This document shows positions 15,453 to 24,105 of a stretch of 31,732 nt of DNA, piece by piece (the first letter of the stretch is position 1; each line of letters opens with the position of its first letter). Origin of the DNA: JBDREF01 sp043820045 (lineage in GTDB: Bacteria > Planctomycetota > Phycisphaerae > Sedimentisphaerales > Anaerobacaceae); NCBI GenBank assembly GCA_043820045.1, contig JBDREF010000274.1:1-31732 (forward strand). The letters are read 5' to 3'. Under the pieces are notes generated by a model. The model searched no databases and was not told the origin of the DNA. It saw only the letters and a program-made list of their open reading frames with translations. The position numbers and the translations under genes were made by a program.

Positions 15453-16889
15453 CTACTTCGCCAGAGGTTTCGCTATGATATTACGGTACGCCACGGGCCC
15501 GTGGTTGCCCTGGAACATAAGCGGACCGGTAGGCCCTTCTTTGCCGGCTACACCGCCGGGCGTCTGTTTCGGCATCTCCAGGTTTTGGTGAAGCAACTGG
15601 CCGTTGAGTTCCACCTTGAGAAACTTGGCATTCCCGCCCGCCGCTTTGCCGCCGGCGGCATCGAACCTGGGGGCCTGCCACTCAATCACATATTTCTGCC
15701 ACTGGCCGGGTCTCAGGCAAGCATTGACGGGCGGCGGCGAGGCGCCGTAGATCGCGCCCATGTCGCCGGGACCCATCTTTGTCTTGCCCCAGCTATCCAG
15801 CACCTGGATTTCATATTCGCCCATGACATAAACGCCGGAATTAGACCCTTCGGGCACCATCAGTTGCAGCTCAATCCGGCAGTCGCCGAATTTCTCGTTG
15901 GAGAATATGTCCAGGCTGTCGCCGTGCTTGGCAGCAAGGTTTATCATCTCGCCTGTACCGTCGGCGGCAACCAACTGTTTCGGATCGCTCGACGATACTT
16001 TGGCCTTGCCGACGACCCATTTGCCCTTGCCTTTGCCGCCCTGGACCTGCCAGTTGTTCAGGTCTCTGCCGTTAAAGAGTACGACGGCGTCGCCGTACTT
16101 CGGCTCCAGGTTTCTGATGCGGATGTCCTTGAACTCGACTACCATTGGCGGACCTGCATGAATCTGAAGCGCCAGGATACCTTCCCTTGCAGCACCCTTG
16201 GTGTCCTTCGGGTCGTCAGGGTTAGTAACCCGATCATTGTCAACCAGCTCCATCATCTGATAGCCGTTCAGATAGTGTATCAGGTGGTTGCCCTGGGCGA
16301 TAATGCGGTACTCGTTCCAGTCCTTTTCCTTGTAGTAGCCGGCTTTGACAAGCTCATCGACATCGGAGACGTTGCTGACAACTTCTTTCTTGCCGTTATC
16401 GTCGATGACCATGAAATCGCCGACGTTGACCAGCCAGCCCCGGCCTCTCTCATGGTAGAGGAATCCGACCTTTCCCGGGTTGTTCTCAACCTCGGCCTGG
16501 TAGCCGCTGACGACCCACTTATCGACCTCCTTGCTGCGGTACTGGATGCCGGAGTTGCCGTTCTGGAGGCGGAACTTGATCTTCAGCTCGAAGTCCCGGA
16601 GCTTGCCGTCGCGCCAGATAAGAAACGTATTTCCGCGAGCGGGGTTGGCAATGGTAGTCTCGCCGTGAATAACGCCGTCCTTGACCGACCAGAGGCGAGA
16701 GTCGCCGTCCCAACCGCTCAGGTCTTTTCCGTTGAACAGTGATACCCAGCCCTGCGATGAATCCGAATCGCCCGCGAGTGCGGCCTGTGTGCCGCCGACC
16801 ATGGACAATCCAAACAGATTTAAAGCCAGGATCGCGGCGAACAGAACCACCCTGCTGCAAACGATGGCGTTGTTGTTCTTGCTGTTCAT
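15453..16889 (-). CDS. Exported protein with two DUF1080 (3-keto-disaccharide hydrolase, PF06439) domains
   Basis: PF06439 domains are concanavalin-like beta-sandwiches; characterised members hydrolyse 3-keto-glycosides. Here two copies are in tandem. Domain 1 (about residues 47-262) opens with GWVSLFNGKDLSGWDG and holds FRLQNGNSGIQYRSKE. Domain 2 (about 268-478) opens with DAVVLFNGRDLNNWQV and holds MVPEGSNSGVYVMGEYEIQVLDSWG. Both keep the NSG-Y/V strand and the E-x-Q/E element typical of the family. Residues 1-39 are a signal peptide (core VVLFAAILALNLFGL, cleavage near ALA-GD). AGGT 9 nt before the ATG at 16889 favours this start over an ATG five codons up. It starts 26 nt after the isomerase-DUF1080 gene and closes the block. 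Which domain is catalytic cannot be told; one may only bind. Confidence 0.92.
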   Translation of the reverse strand: MNSKNNNAIVCSRVVLFAAILALNLFGLSMVGGTQAALAGDSDSSQGWVSLFNGKDLSGWDGDSRLWSVKDGVIHGETTIANPARGNTFLIWRDGKLRDFELKIKFRLQNGNSGIQYRSKEVDKWVVSGYQAEVENNPGKVGFLYHERGRGWLVNVGDFMVIDDNGKKEVVSNVSDVDELVKAGYYKEKDWNEYRIIAQGNHLIHYLNGYQMMELVDNDRVTNPDDPKDTKGAAREGILALQIHAGPPMVVEFKDIRIRNLEPKYGDAVVLFNGRDLNNWQVQGGKGKGKWVVGKAKVSSSDPKQLVAADGTGEMINLAAKHGDSLDIFSNEKFGDCRIELQLMVPEGSNSGVYVMGEYEIQVLDSWGKTKMGPGDMGAIYGASPPPVNACLRPGQWQKYVIEWQAPRFDAAGGKAAGGNAKFLKVELNGQLLHQNLEMPKQTPGGVAGKEGPTGPLMFQGNHGPVAYRNIIAKPLAK

Positions 16890-16915
16890 TCGTATGTACC
16901 TCATTGTGATTAACC

Positions 16916-18370
16916 TCAGTCAAGTGATTTGATTCTAAGATCTCTGAACCAGATGGGATTGCCGTGGTATTGGAAGCCGAGATGCCCTTCCCGGGCCATA
17001 TCCTTGTAGGCGTAACGGAACTTATTCTTGGTTCCCGGGCCGGCGGGCGGATCCGGATTCTTCCCGGCCTCGGTCCATAGATTCATGTCCATATCGATGA
17101 TATCTTCACCGTTGAGATTGATATAAATCTTATTGTCGAGGCACGTGATGACGTAGTGGTTCCACTCTCCCGGCTTCTTTGTCGCATCCTTCGAGGGCGA
17201 GAGGCAGTCATAAACAGCGCCGCACTGGCCGTGCTTGGTTCCGTCGGTAGTGGCGTGAATCTGAATTTCGATCGTGGTGTGGATCCAGTTCTTTAAATCA
17301 GCACCGCGGATAAAAACGCCGCTGTTACCCTTTTCGGGGACCTTGAAATCGAGTTCGAGTATGAAGTTGCCGTAGCGTTCTTTGGTCCAGATGTCGCCGT
17401 GACCGCTTGGCGTCGGCGTAAGGACACCGTCCGCGTCAAAAGCCCATGAATCGGGTTCCATTATTGCATTCGCAAGGTTCCTCCTGAAGACCCTCCTGTA
17501 TCTGACGTCGCTGAGCTCGGCGGCAGTCTTCCTGAAGAACGCCACGCATCCGGATATCTCGGGCATCGAGTTGAGCCAGTTGTACTCGTACTCTATCGAG
17601 AATACGCCCTTGAATTCCTGACGATTCAGTTCGGCCAGAATTGCTTTCGCCTGGCTCACACCCGTACCCCATATAACATCGTGCGCCTGAGGGTTACCGA
17701 ACTCGTTGAGGTCCTTGAAATGCAGGCTGATTATGCGCCCCGCCGCACCGAGCTTCTTGATAGCTTCGAGCGGGTCGATGCCGGAACGCGTCCAGTGACC
17801 CGTATCTGCGCAGGATCCGATTCGTTTGCTGCGACCCTCGCAGACCTTCAGCACGGTATCTGGGTCCCAGTAATGCGAAGGCTTGGGATGATTGTGGATT
17901 GCCACGTTAATTTTGTATTCTTCACATAATCTGTCGATTAAATCGAATGCATCTTCCGGCGGCTCGGAGACTATTGTCTCGATGCCCATCTCCTTGGCGA
18001 AGTCGAACACTTTCCGGCATTCCGCCTCGTTATTCGGCAGCGAAACCACGCCGTAGTTGGTGAGTTTCACACCCGCATCACGGAGCTTCTGGAGCATTAG
18101 CTTCTTGCCCTGTGAAGACATGTTATGGTCCGTCTTTATATCAGGTTTTTCCTTGCTCAGCGTCTGGCCGGGATAGACCTCGATGTATTTCATTTCAAGC
18201 GCCTTGTTCTTGTCCACAGCCTCAAAGAATGTGAATTCCTTGAAACTGTACGCCTGCATACCCAGCTTCCAGTCAGCCCAGCTATTGGCGGCCTGAGTTA
18301 CCCCGGTTAAGCTGCAAACACTCAGTGCAAATATCAGGCCAACTATAGTTCGTTTAGTTCTCTTGTTCAT
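16916..18370 (-). CDS. Exported sugar isomerase/epimerase-like TIM barrel fused to a DUF1080 domain
   Basis: Residues 1-28 are a signal peptide (core VGLIFALSVCSL, cleavage near TQA-AN). Residues about 30-290 form a xylose-isomerase-like TIM barrel. Its likely metal ligands are in place: Glu136 (VSEPP), Asp189 and His192 (CADTGHW), His217 (SLHFKD) and Glu260 (FSIEYE). Residues about 300-484 are a DUF1080 domain (FILELDFKVPEKGNSGVFIRG, IEIQIHA, HLGFQYHGNPIWFRDLRIK). Family knowledge: stand-alone proteins of the first type act as epimerases or lyases on keto-sugars, and DUF1080 proteins as 3-keto-glycoside hydrolases. The fusion would join two steps of one pathway in the periplasm (inference). 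AGGAG 7 nt before the ATG at 18370 sets the start; the frame runs 17 codons further. It lies 47 nt after the last tandem oxidoreductase. Confidence 0.92.
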   Translation of the reverse strand: MNKRTKRTIVGLIFALSVCSLTGVTQAANSWADWKLGMQAYSFKEFTFFEAVDKNKALEMKYIEVYPGQTLSKEKPDIKTDHNMSSQGKKLMLQKLRDAGVKLTNYGVVSLPNNEAECRKVFDFAKEMGIETIVSEPPEDAFDLIDRLCEEYKINVAIHNHPKPSHYWDPDTVLKVCEGRSKRIGSCADTGHWTRSGIDPLEAIKKLGAAGRIISLHFKDLNEFGNPQAHDVIWGTGVSQAKAILAELNRQEFKGVFSIEYEYNWLNSMPEISGCVAFFRKTAAELSDVRYRRVFRRNLANAIMEPDSWAFDADGVLTPTPSGHGDIWTKERYGNFILELDFKVPEKGNSGVFIRGADLKNWIHTTIEIQIHATTDGTKHGQCGAVYDCLSPSKDATKKPGEWNHYVITCLDNKIYINLNGEDIIDMDMNLWTEAGKNPDPPAGPGTKNKFRYAYKDMAREGHLGFQYHGNPIWFRDLRIKSLD

Positions 18371-18417
18371 TTCTGTTCTCCTACTAATAAGACGTTGTGT
18401 TGACCAAAAATAACATA

Positions 18418-19734
18418 TCATAATTTCCAGCCTTCGCGATATTCACGTCGCAGGTACTTATCCGCGTCGGCTACGTTGGTAATTTTGAGGCTTGGGCCGT
18501 CCCAATACAGTTTCTCCCCGACACGAGCAGCCACGTTGCCGAATAGGATGGTCTCGGTCAGCGGGCCGGCGTAGTCGAAGTTAGCCGACGGTTTTGGCCC
18601 GCCCTTGCAGGCCCGGATCCATTCCTGATAGTGGTTGACGCCCCTTTCCAGGAACGGCTCAGGCATTTTGAAGCCTTTCATTCTGGATTCCGGTATCAGC
18701 CGTGGATTGCCCATGTGCGGGGCAAGCAATACGCCCTTTTCGCCGTAGTACAATCCGCCCTGACCGGGCAGCTTTCTTTCCGGCTCAAGCTCGGCCGGCC
18801 GCGACGGCTCATTCGCGCCGTCACGCCAGGTAACGGTAACCGGCGGCAGATCGCCGCGAGTGGGAAATTCCCACGTGACAACAGTCGCTTCCGGGTAAGT
18901 CTCATTGTTGAACGGCCCGGGGTTAGCCTCAACGCTCGTCGGATAACCCAGGTCGAGCGACCAAAAGACAGGGTCTATTATATGGCAGCCCATGTCGCCC
19001 AAAGTGCCGGTTCCGAAATCCCACCACCGGCGCCAGTTGCTGGGTTGATAGACGCGACTGTAGTAGGGCCGCCACGGGGCCGGGCCAAGCCACAGGTCCC
19101 AATCGAGCGTTTCAGGGACGGGCTCGGACCCTTCAGGCCGGGTGCCGCCGCCCCAGTTCTTGTTGCTCCAGATATCCACCTTCCGCACCTTACCGATCAA
19201 CCCGGACTTGATAATCTCAACCACGTGTTTGACCGCAGGTTCGGCGTGAATCTGGATACCCATCTGCGTCATGACCTTGTACTTGCGGGCCGCCTCGGTA
19301 AGCCGGCGGACTTCGATAATGTCGTGCGCCAGGGGTTTCTGGCAATAAACGTGCTTGCCCATTTTGATGGCCGCCATAGCCGCGACCGCGTGGATATTGT
19401 CCGGCGTGGATACCGTAACGGCGTCGAGATTCTTGCCCTCTTTGTCCAACATCCGGCGGAAATCACGGTACTTCCTGGCGCCTGGATGCCGTTCGAAGGT
19501 ACCGGCTGCGTGTTTCCAATCCACGTCGCAAAGCGCGACGATGTTCTCCGTGCTCATCTGCCCGGTATCGCTTGCGCCCATTCCACCGATGCCTATGCAG
19601 GCGACGTTCAGCTTCTCGCTCGGTGCGGTCCGCCCGGGCCCGCCAAGCACGTGACGAGGGACGACGGTGAGCGCCGCCGTCGCCGCGGTCGCTCTACCTA
19701 AGAACTCACGACGAGATAATCTTTGTCTTTCCAC
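18418..19734 (-). CDS. Tat-exported Gfo/Idh/MocA oxidoreductase, tandem copy A
   Basis: Last-transcribed of six tandem paralogs. The GTG start at 19734 has AGGAGG 9 nt upstream. Tat signal: LSRREFLGRA with a core ending VPRHVLGG. Rossmann fold KLNVACIGIGGMG (residues 41-53). The catalytic motif is CQKPLAH (Gln132, Lys133, Pro134), Gln replacing the usual Glu, as in copy E. The substrate domain keeps RRWWDFGTGTLGDMGCHIIDPVFWSL with the conserved Asp, His and Asp. It also has TPDNIHA where the paralogs have TPDH. It ends with EYRREGW-like KL (REGWKL), the shared C-terminal block of the array. Copy A is shorter (438 aa) and lacks the GNQGQ block of copies B, C and F, having GIQIHAEPAV instead, so its substrate may differ. 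The isomerase-DUF1080 gene follows after 47 nt. Confidence 0.95.
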   Translation of the reverse strand: MERQRLSRREFLGRATAATAALTVVPRHVLGGPGRTAPSEKLNVACIGIGGMGASDTGQMSTENIVALCDVDWKHAAGTFERHPGARKYRDFRRMLDKEGKNLDAVTVSTPDNIHAVAAMAAIKMGKHVYCQKPLAHDIIEVRRLTEAARKYKVMTQMGIQIHAEPAVKHVVEIIKSGLIGKVRKVDIWSNKNWGGGTRPEGSEPVPETLDWDLWLGPAPWRPYYSRVYQPSNWRRWWDFGTGTLGDMGCHIIDPVFWSLDLGYPTSVEANPGPFNNETYPEATVVTWEFPTRGDLPPVTVTWRDGANEPSRPAELEPERKLPGQGGLYYGEKGVLLAPHMGNPRLIPESRMKGFKMPEPFLERGVNHYQEWIRACKGGPKPSANFDYAGPLTETILFGNVAARVGEKLYWDGPSLKITNVADADKYLRREYREGWKL

Positions 19735-19794
19735 GGTTTACTGCCTCCTATTTCTCAGCACTATGGCTGTTCACATACGTTTTCTTGTCACAGA

Positions 19795-21165
19795 TTACAG
19801 ACTCCAGCCGTCCCGATACCCACATCGTAGGAATTCGTTGGCTTCCGGCATATTCGTGATCTTGAAGTTCTTGCTGTCCCAGAGCAATTTGGTCCGGGTA
19901 AGCTTCTCCTTCATACTCGGGCGCAGCGCGACGTTTCCCAGCAAAACCGCTTCGGCCAGCGGTCCGGCATGGTCGAAATTGGAGCCGGCCGGCTTGCCCC
20001 CCTTGCACGCCTGAATCCACTCGATGTGGTGACCGGGCGAGCGATCGAGCATTTTCGGCGGCTTGCCGAATTCTTTTCTCAACGATTCCGGCAACAGCGT
20101 GTAACCGAACATTTTTCCTTTATCGCCCACGTACAGTATGCCGTTCGTGCCGAACTGCTGGCCGTCAGCCAGTTCTTCGGGACGCGGGGGCCTCAATCCA
20201 CCATCGTACCACGTCAGTTTGACCGGGGGCATATCACCGCGGGCGCCGAACTCGTACGTGACTATCGAGGCAACGGGATACGTCTCATTGTTGACCAGGG
20301 TACAGACCGCCTGGACGCTCAGGGGGTAGTCCAACTTGAGAGCGCGCCAGGCAGGATCAATGCTGTGGCAGCCGATATCGCCGAGAGCCCCGGTTCCGAA
20401 ATCCCACCAGCCGCGCCACTTGAACGGCACATAGACCGGATGATACGGGCGTTCGGGCGCCGGGCCAAGCCACAGGTCCCAGTCAAGTGTATCCGGCACC
20501 GACGGTGTATCAGCGGGTCGTTCCACCCCCTGGGGCCAGTACACTTTATCAAGACCATTTAGAGGCCTGTCAGTCCAGACGTGAACTTCGCGCACAGGTC
20601 CAATCGCCCCGGCCCAGATGTACTCGCACGCCAGGCGGGTTTCCTCGGACGCTTGGCCCTGGTTGCCCATCTGCGTGGCAACACCATGCTCACGGGCCGC
20701 CTGCGCGACCATCCGGGCCTCATGCACCGAATGCGTCAGAGGCTTTTCGCAATAAACGTGCTTGCCCCTCTTGATGGCGGCAATGCTTGCAACGGCGTGA
20801 ACGTGGTCGGGCGTAGCGACTATGACCGCGTCGATATTCTTGTCCTGCTCATCCAGCATCAGACGGAAGTCTTTGTACTTTTTGGCATTCGGATGGCGCT
20901 TGAACTGCCCGCGCGCCTGGCGCCAGTCCACGTCGCAAAGTGCGACAATGTTCTCGCTGCTCACCGCGTCGATGTCGCCGCTGGCCCGGCCGCCGGCGCC
21001 GATGGCGGCGATGTTGAGCTTCTCGCTCGGCGGGACATTACGCGGCCCTCCCAGAACGTGCCGCGGGACAACTGTGAACGCCGCGACCGTCGCTGCGGCG
21101 CCCATAAAATTACGGCGGGATATCCTGCTATTCTGCTTTTCTTCCGGCCTTGTCTTGTCTGTCAT
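19795..21165 (-). CDS. Tat-exported Gfo/Idh/MocA oxidoreductase, tandem copy B
   Basis: 456 aa. Tat signal ISRRNFMGAAATVAAFTVVPRHVLGG, Rossmann fold KLNIAAIGAGGRA (49-61), catalytic CEKPLTH (Glu140, Lys141, Pro142), and substrate-domain block DFGTGALGDIGCHSIDPAW. Other family landmarks are GNQGQASEETRLACEYI, TLDWDLWLGPAPERPYHP and SPGHHIEWIQACKGG. Within the array it resembles copy C most closely by eye (same PRHVLGGPR signal end and the same GPVREVH segment). AGAGGA 8 nt before the ATG supports the start. Gaps to copies C and A are 41 and 60 nt, so co-transcription is likely. The product is expected to be folded with NAD(P) before Tat export, as known for glucose-fructose oxidoreductase. The particular sugar oxidised or reduced is unknown. 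Confidence 0.95.
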   Translation of the reverse strand: MTDKTRPEEKQNSRISRRNFMGAAATVAAFTVVPRHVLGGPRNVPPSEKLNIAAIGAGGRASGDIDAVSSENIVALCDVDWRQARGQFKRHPNAKKYKDFRLMLDEQDKNIDAVIVATPDHVHAVASIAAIKRGKHVYCEKPLTHSVHEARMVAQAAREHGVATQMGNQGQASEETRLACEYIWAGAIGPVREVHVWTDRPLNGLDKVYWPQGVERPADTPSVPDTLDWDLWLGPAPERPYHPVYVPFKWRGWWDFGTGALGDIGCHSIDPAWRALKLDYPLSVQAVCTLVNNETYPVASIVTYEFGARGDMPPVKLTWYDGGLRPPRPEELADGQQFGTNGILYVGDKGKMFGYTLLPESLRKEFGKPPKMLDRSPGHHIEWIQACKGGKPAGSNFDHAGPLAEAVLLGNVALRPSMKEKLTRTKLLWDSKNFKITNMPEANEFLRCGYRDGWSL

Positions 21166-21206
21166 AAGAAGATTCCTCTCGATAGTTTCAAATCTGAGAT
21201 TTCGGA

Positions 21207-22556
21207 TTATAACGTCCAGCCCTCTCGGTATTCGCTCCGGATGTACTTATTCGCCTCGGGCAGATTCGTGACTTTCATATTCGGGCCGTCATAGTACAGT
21301 TTTAGACCTTTCTCATACAGCGTCTGGCCCATGCGCACGGCAATATTGCCCAACAGCACCACTTCGGTCAGCGGACCGGATACGTCGAAATTGGACCCGG
21401 CCGGCTCGCCGCCCTTGCAGGCATCGATCCACTCCTTGTGGTGGCCCGGCGAACGCGGCAGGACCTTGGGCGGCCTGCCGTACTCTTTGCTTCTTGCCTC
21501 CGGCAGGAGCCTGTGGCCTAACATTTTACCTTTTTCGCCGACGTAAAGGTTGTCGTCGGCATCGCCGAACCGCAAACCTTCCTCAAGCTCCGGCGGACGC
21601 GCCGGCATCAACCCGCCGTCGTACCAGGTCAACCGGATCGGCGGCATACCTTCGCGCGCGGGAAAATCGTATCGCACAATCGACGCCAGAGGCGCGGTTT
21701 CGGAATTAACACCGCTGGAACAGGCCTCGACGCTGGTCGGGTACCCAAGCTTCAAGGCCCGGAAAATCGAGACAAACTGGTGGCAGCCAATATCACCCAA
21801 CACACCCGAGCCGAAATCCCACCAGCCGCGCCACGTGAACGGCAGGTAGCAGGGATGATACGGGCGCTGCGGCGCAGGACCGAGCCACAAGTCCCAGTCC
21901 AGCGTCTCCGGCACGGGCGGGGTTTCTTTGGGCCGGTCAATGCCGCGAGGGGAAATCGGCCTGTTGGACCACGAATGGACCTCGCGAACCGGACCTATCG
22001 CCCCGTCCCAGATAAACTCGCATACGAGGCGCGTACCTTCGGATGCCTGGCCCTGGTTGCCAAGTTGCGTGGCGACTTTCGCTTGCCGGGCGGCCTCGGT
22101 AAGTTTGCGAACTTCGTAGATCGAATGAGCTAACGGCTTTTCGCAATACACGTGCTTGCCCATTTTGATCGCAGCCATCGCAATGACGGCGTGCGTATGA
22201 TCCGGCGTGGCGACGATCACTGCATCGATGCTCTTTTCCCTGTCCAGCATCTCGCGGAAATCGCGGTACTTTTTCGCATTCGGGTAGCGGTTGAAAGTTT
22301 TCGCCGCGTACTTGTCATCCACGTCGCACAGAGCGACGATGTTTTCGGCGCCGACCTCGTCGAGGTCGCCGGCCCCTCGTCCGCCCACGCCGATACCAGC
22401 TATATTGAGCTTCTCATTCGGCGAGAGCCGGCGTGGTCCGCCGAGAACGTGCCGTGGGACAACCGTAAAGGCCGCACCCACCGCTGCCGCACCCATGAAA
22501 TCACGCCTTGAGATCTTCGGCGCACGTTTTTGATCCGGCTCTTTGCGATCTTTCAT
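21207..22556 (-). CDS. Tat-exported Gfo/Idh/MocA oxidoreductase, tandem copy C, with altered HxxD motif
   Basis: 449 aa from the ATG at 22556; GAGGGAAG upstream of it favours this over the ATG five codons earlier. Tat signal ISRRDFMGAAAVGAAFTVVPRHVLGG, Rossmann fold KLNIAGIGVGGRG (49-61), catalytic CEKPLAH (Glu139, Lys140, Pro141). In the substrate domain the block reads DFGSGVLGDIGCHQFVSIFRAL: His259 is kept but the Asp found three residues later in every other array member is Val262, and the following Pro is Ser. This position helps hold substrate or the catalytic His in the family, so copy C may have lost or changed activity. The rest (GNQGQASEGTRLVCEFIW, LDWDLWLGPAPQRPYHP, SPGHHKEWIDACKGG) is normal, with no frameshift. 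Confidence 0.95.
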   Translation of the reverse strand: MKDRKEPDQKRAPKISRRDFMGAAAVGAAFTVVPRHVLGGPRRLSPNEKLNIAGIGVGGRGAGDLDEVGAENIVALCDVDDKYAAKTFNRYPNAKKYRDFREMLDREKSIDAVIVATPDHTHAVIAMAAIKMGKHVYCEKPLAHSIYEVRKLTEAARQAKVATQLGNQGQASEGTRLVCEFIWDGAIGPVREVHSWSNRPISPRGIDRPKETPPVPETLDWDLWLGPAPQRPYHPCYLPFTWRGWWDFGSGVLGDIGCHQFVSIFRALKLGYPTSVEACSSGVNSETAPLASIVRYDFPAREGMPPIRLTWYDGGLMPARPPELEEGLRFGDADDNLYVGEKGKMLGHRLLPEARSKEYGRPPKVLPRSPGHHKEWIDACKGGEPAGSNFDVSGPLTEVVLLGNIAVRMGQTLYEKGLKLYYDGPNMKVTNLPEANKYIRSEYREGWTL

Positions 22557-22626
22557 CAGAACTTCCCTCATTTATCGTGCCGCCGGCCCCCCGCAAAATT
22601 CGGCGAACCGGCGACAAGGCCAAAAA

Positions 22627-23985
22627 CTACAGGCGCCAGCCTGCACGGTAAAACTTAGTGACATAGTTATCCGCCTCGGGACAATTCGGCGAACGCATCG
22701 TCTTCGAGTCCCACTCGACACGCCTCTGGAGCCGCACCGCAAGGTTGCCGACCAGCAGGGCTTCCACGAAAGGCCCGGCGTACCAGAAGCCGGATTTCGC
22801 ATCCTGGGGCTTGCCCGCTTTGCAGGCGTCGATCCATTCCTGATGATGTCCTGGCGATCTCGGCAGTGTCTTGGGAGGCTGGCCGTAGGCTTTTCTCTTC
22901 GCCTCAGGGATGATTCGGGGCGTACCGGCATGGCTTCCACCCAGCAGAGAACCGTTCTCACCGACAAAGAGAATTCCGTTACTGCCGAGCCGCAGTCCCT
23001 CATCCAAATCCGCAGGCCTGGGCGGCAGCTTGGCACCGTCGTACCAGGTCATCTTTACGGCCGGTCGGCTTCCCTTGGCCGGGAAGTAATAATGGATGAT
23101 GTTCCATCTCGGGAACGTGTCGTTGTTGACCTCGTCGGTCTCGGCTTCGACAGCCGTCGGGGCATCAAGCTCCAGCGCGAAGAACGCCGGGTCGGCATTG
23201 TGAACGGCCATGTCGCCCAAGGCGCCGCAGCCGAAATCATACCAGCCGCGCCATTTGAAGGGCGCATAAGCCGAGTTATACGGTCTCCATTTGGCCGGCC
23301 CGAGCCAGAGGTCCCAGTCCATTGTCTCCGGAACCGGTTCGCTGGTCGTGGGCGCCGTGACGCCCTGCGGCCACCAGGCCCGCTCCGGCGTGCCGGCCCG
23401 GTCGCTCCAGACGTGCACCTCTTTGACTTTGCCGATCGCGCCGGCGTGGATGTACTCCCAGTAGAGCCGCAACCCGTCACCGGCATGGCCCTGGTTCCCC
23501 ATCTGCGTAACGACCCCAGTCTCACGAGCCACCCGTGCCATTTCCCGGGCCTCGAAGATGCTGTGAGCCATCGGCTTTTCACAATACACGTGCTTGCCCA
23601 TCTTCATCGCCCGGACCGCAGCCGGAGCGTGGATATGGTCGGGCGCGCCGATGACCACGGCGTCGATGTTCTTAGCCTCTTTGTCCAACATCTCGCGGAA
23701 GTCGCGGTAAACTTTCGCGCCGGAATACTTCTTGAGAGTATTCTTGGCCCTGTCTAGATCCACATCGCAGAGGGCGACAATATTCTCGCTCTCTACACCC
23801 TCCAGATCGCTGGCGCCGCGACCGCCCACGCCAATGCCGGCGATGTTCAGCTTGTTGCCCGCCTGACCGGAAAGAACCTGCTTCGGCACAATTGTAAAAG
23901 CCGCTACCGCCGCAGCAGCGCCCATAAAGTGACGCCGGGAGATGCTTATGCTCGGTTGCGCGCTTACTTCATTGTGTTTTCCCAT
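22627..23985 (-). CDS. Tat-exported Gfo/Idh/MocA oxidoreductase, tandem copy D
   Basis: 452 aa. Tat signal ISRRHFMGAAAAVAAFTIVPKQVLSG, Rossmann fold KLNIAGIGVGGRG (45-57), catalytic CEKPMAH (Glu136, Lys137, Pro138) and substrate block DFGCGALGDMAVHNADPAFFAL. Compared with the other copies it has IGAPDHIHAPAAVRAM in place of VATPDH-HAVASMAAM and a different C-terminal end (KFYRAGWRL), so it is one of the more diverged members. AGGAG 8 nt before the ATG supports the start. It is separated from copy E by 120 nt, the longest gap in the array, which holds a nested inverted repeat (24015-24094). Copy C follows after 70 nt. Confidence 0.95.
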   Translation of the reverse strand: MGKHNEVSAQPSISISRRHFMGAAAAVAAFTIVPKQVLSGQAGNKLNIAGIGVGGRGASDLEGVESENIVALCDVDLDRAKNTLKKYSGAKVYRDFREMLDKEAKNIDAVVIGAPDHIHAPAAVRAMKMGKHVYCEKPMAHSIFEAREMARVARETGVVTQMGNQGHAGDGLRLYWEYIHAGAIGKVKEVHVWSDRAGTPERAWWPQGVTAPTTSEPVPETMDWDLWLGPAKWRPYNSAYAPFKWRGWYDFGCGALGDMAVHNADPAFFALELDAPTAVEAETDEVNNDTFPRWNIIHYYFPAKGSRPAVKMTWYDGAKLPPRPADLDEGLRLGSNGILFVGENGSLLGGSHAGTPRIIPEAKRKAYGQPPKTLPRSPGHHQEWIDACKAGKPQDAKSGFWYAGPFVEALLVGNLAVRLQRRVEWDSKTMRSPNCPEADNYVTKFYRAGWRL

Positions 23986-24014
23986 TACGAAACTCCTCTT
24001 TCAACAAAACAACT

Positions 24015-24094
24015 TTGCAGGGTGGGTTCCGGCCCACCGATTCTCCACAAGGAGTCCCCGGGACAATCATGGTGGGGCAAGCCCCACCCTGCAA
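24015..24094. repeat. Nested inverted repeat (REP- or MITE-like) between copies D and E
   Basis: Outer arms TTGCAGGGTGGG (24015-24026) and CCCACCCTGCAA (24083-24094) are perfect 12-bp complements. Each arm also forms its own hairpin: GGTGGG-ttccgg-CCCACC (24021-24038) and GGTGGGGC-aa-GCCCCACC (24071-24088). This two-hairpin layout resembles REP/BIME elements or a small non-autonomous element. It could also stall transcription after copy E. No target duplication is obvious. Confidence 0.6.
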
Positions 24095-24105
24095 TCTGCA
24101 CTCTC

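Noticed and set aside
15501..16742. Plus-strand frame of 413 codons opposite the double-DUF1080 gene
   Set aside because: No ribosome site or domain; the minus strand encodes two intact DUF1080 domains.
18631..19701. Plus-strand frame of 356 codons opposite tandem copy A, and similar frames opposite copies B to F
   Set aside because: They recur opposite each paralog because the sense genes are homologous, not because they are genes.
21190..21202. Small palindrome AAATC-TGA-GATTT between copies B and C
   Set aside because: Only five base pairs of A/T-rich stem; expected by chance.
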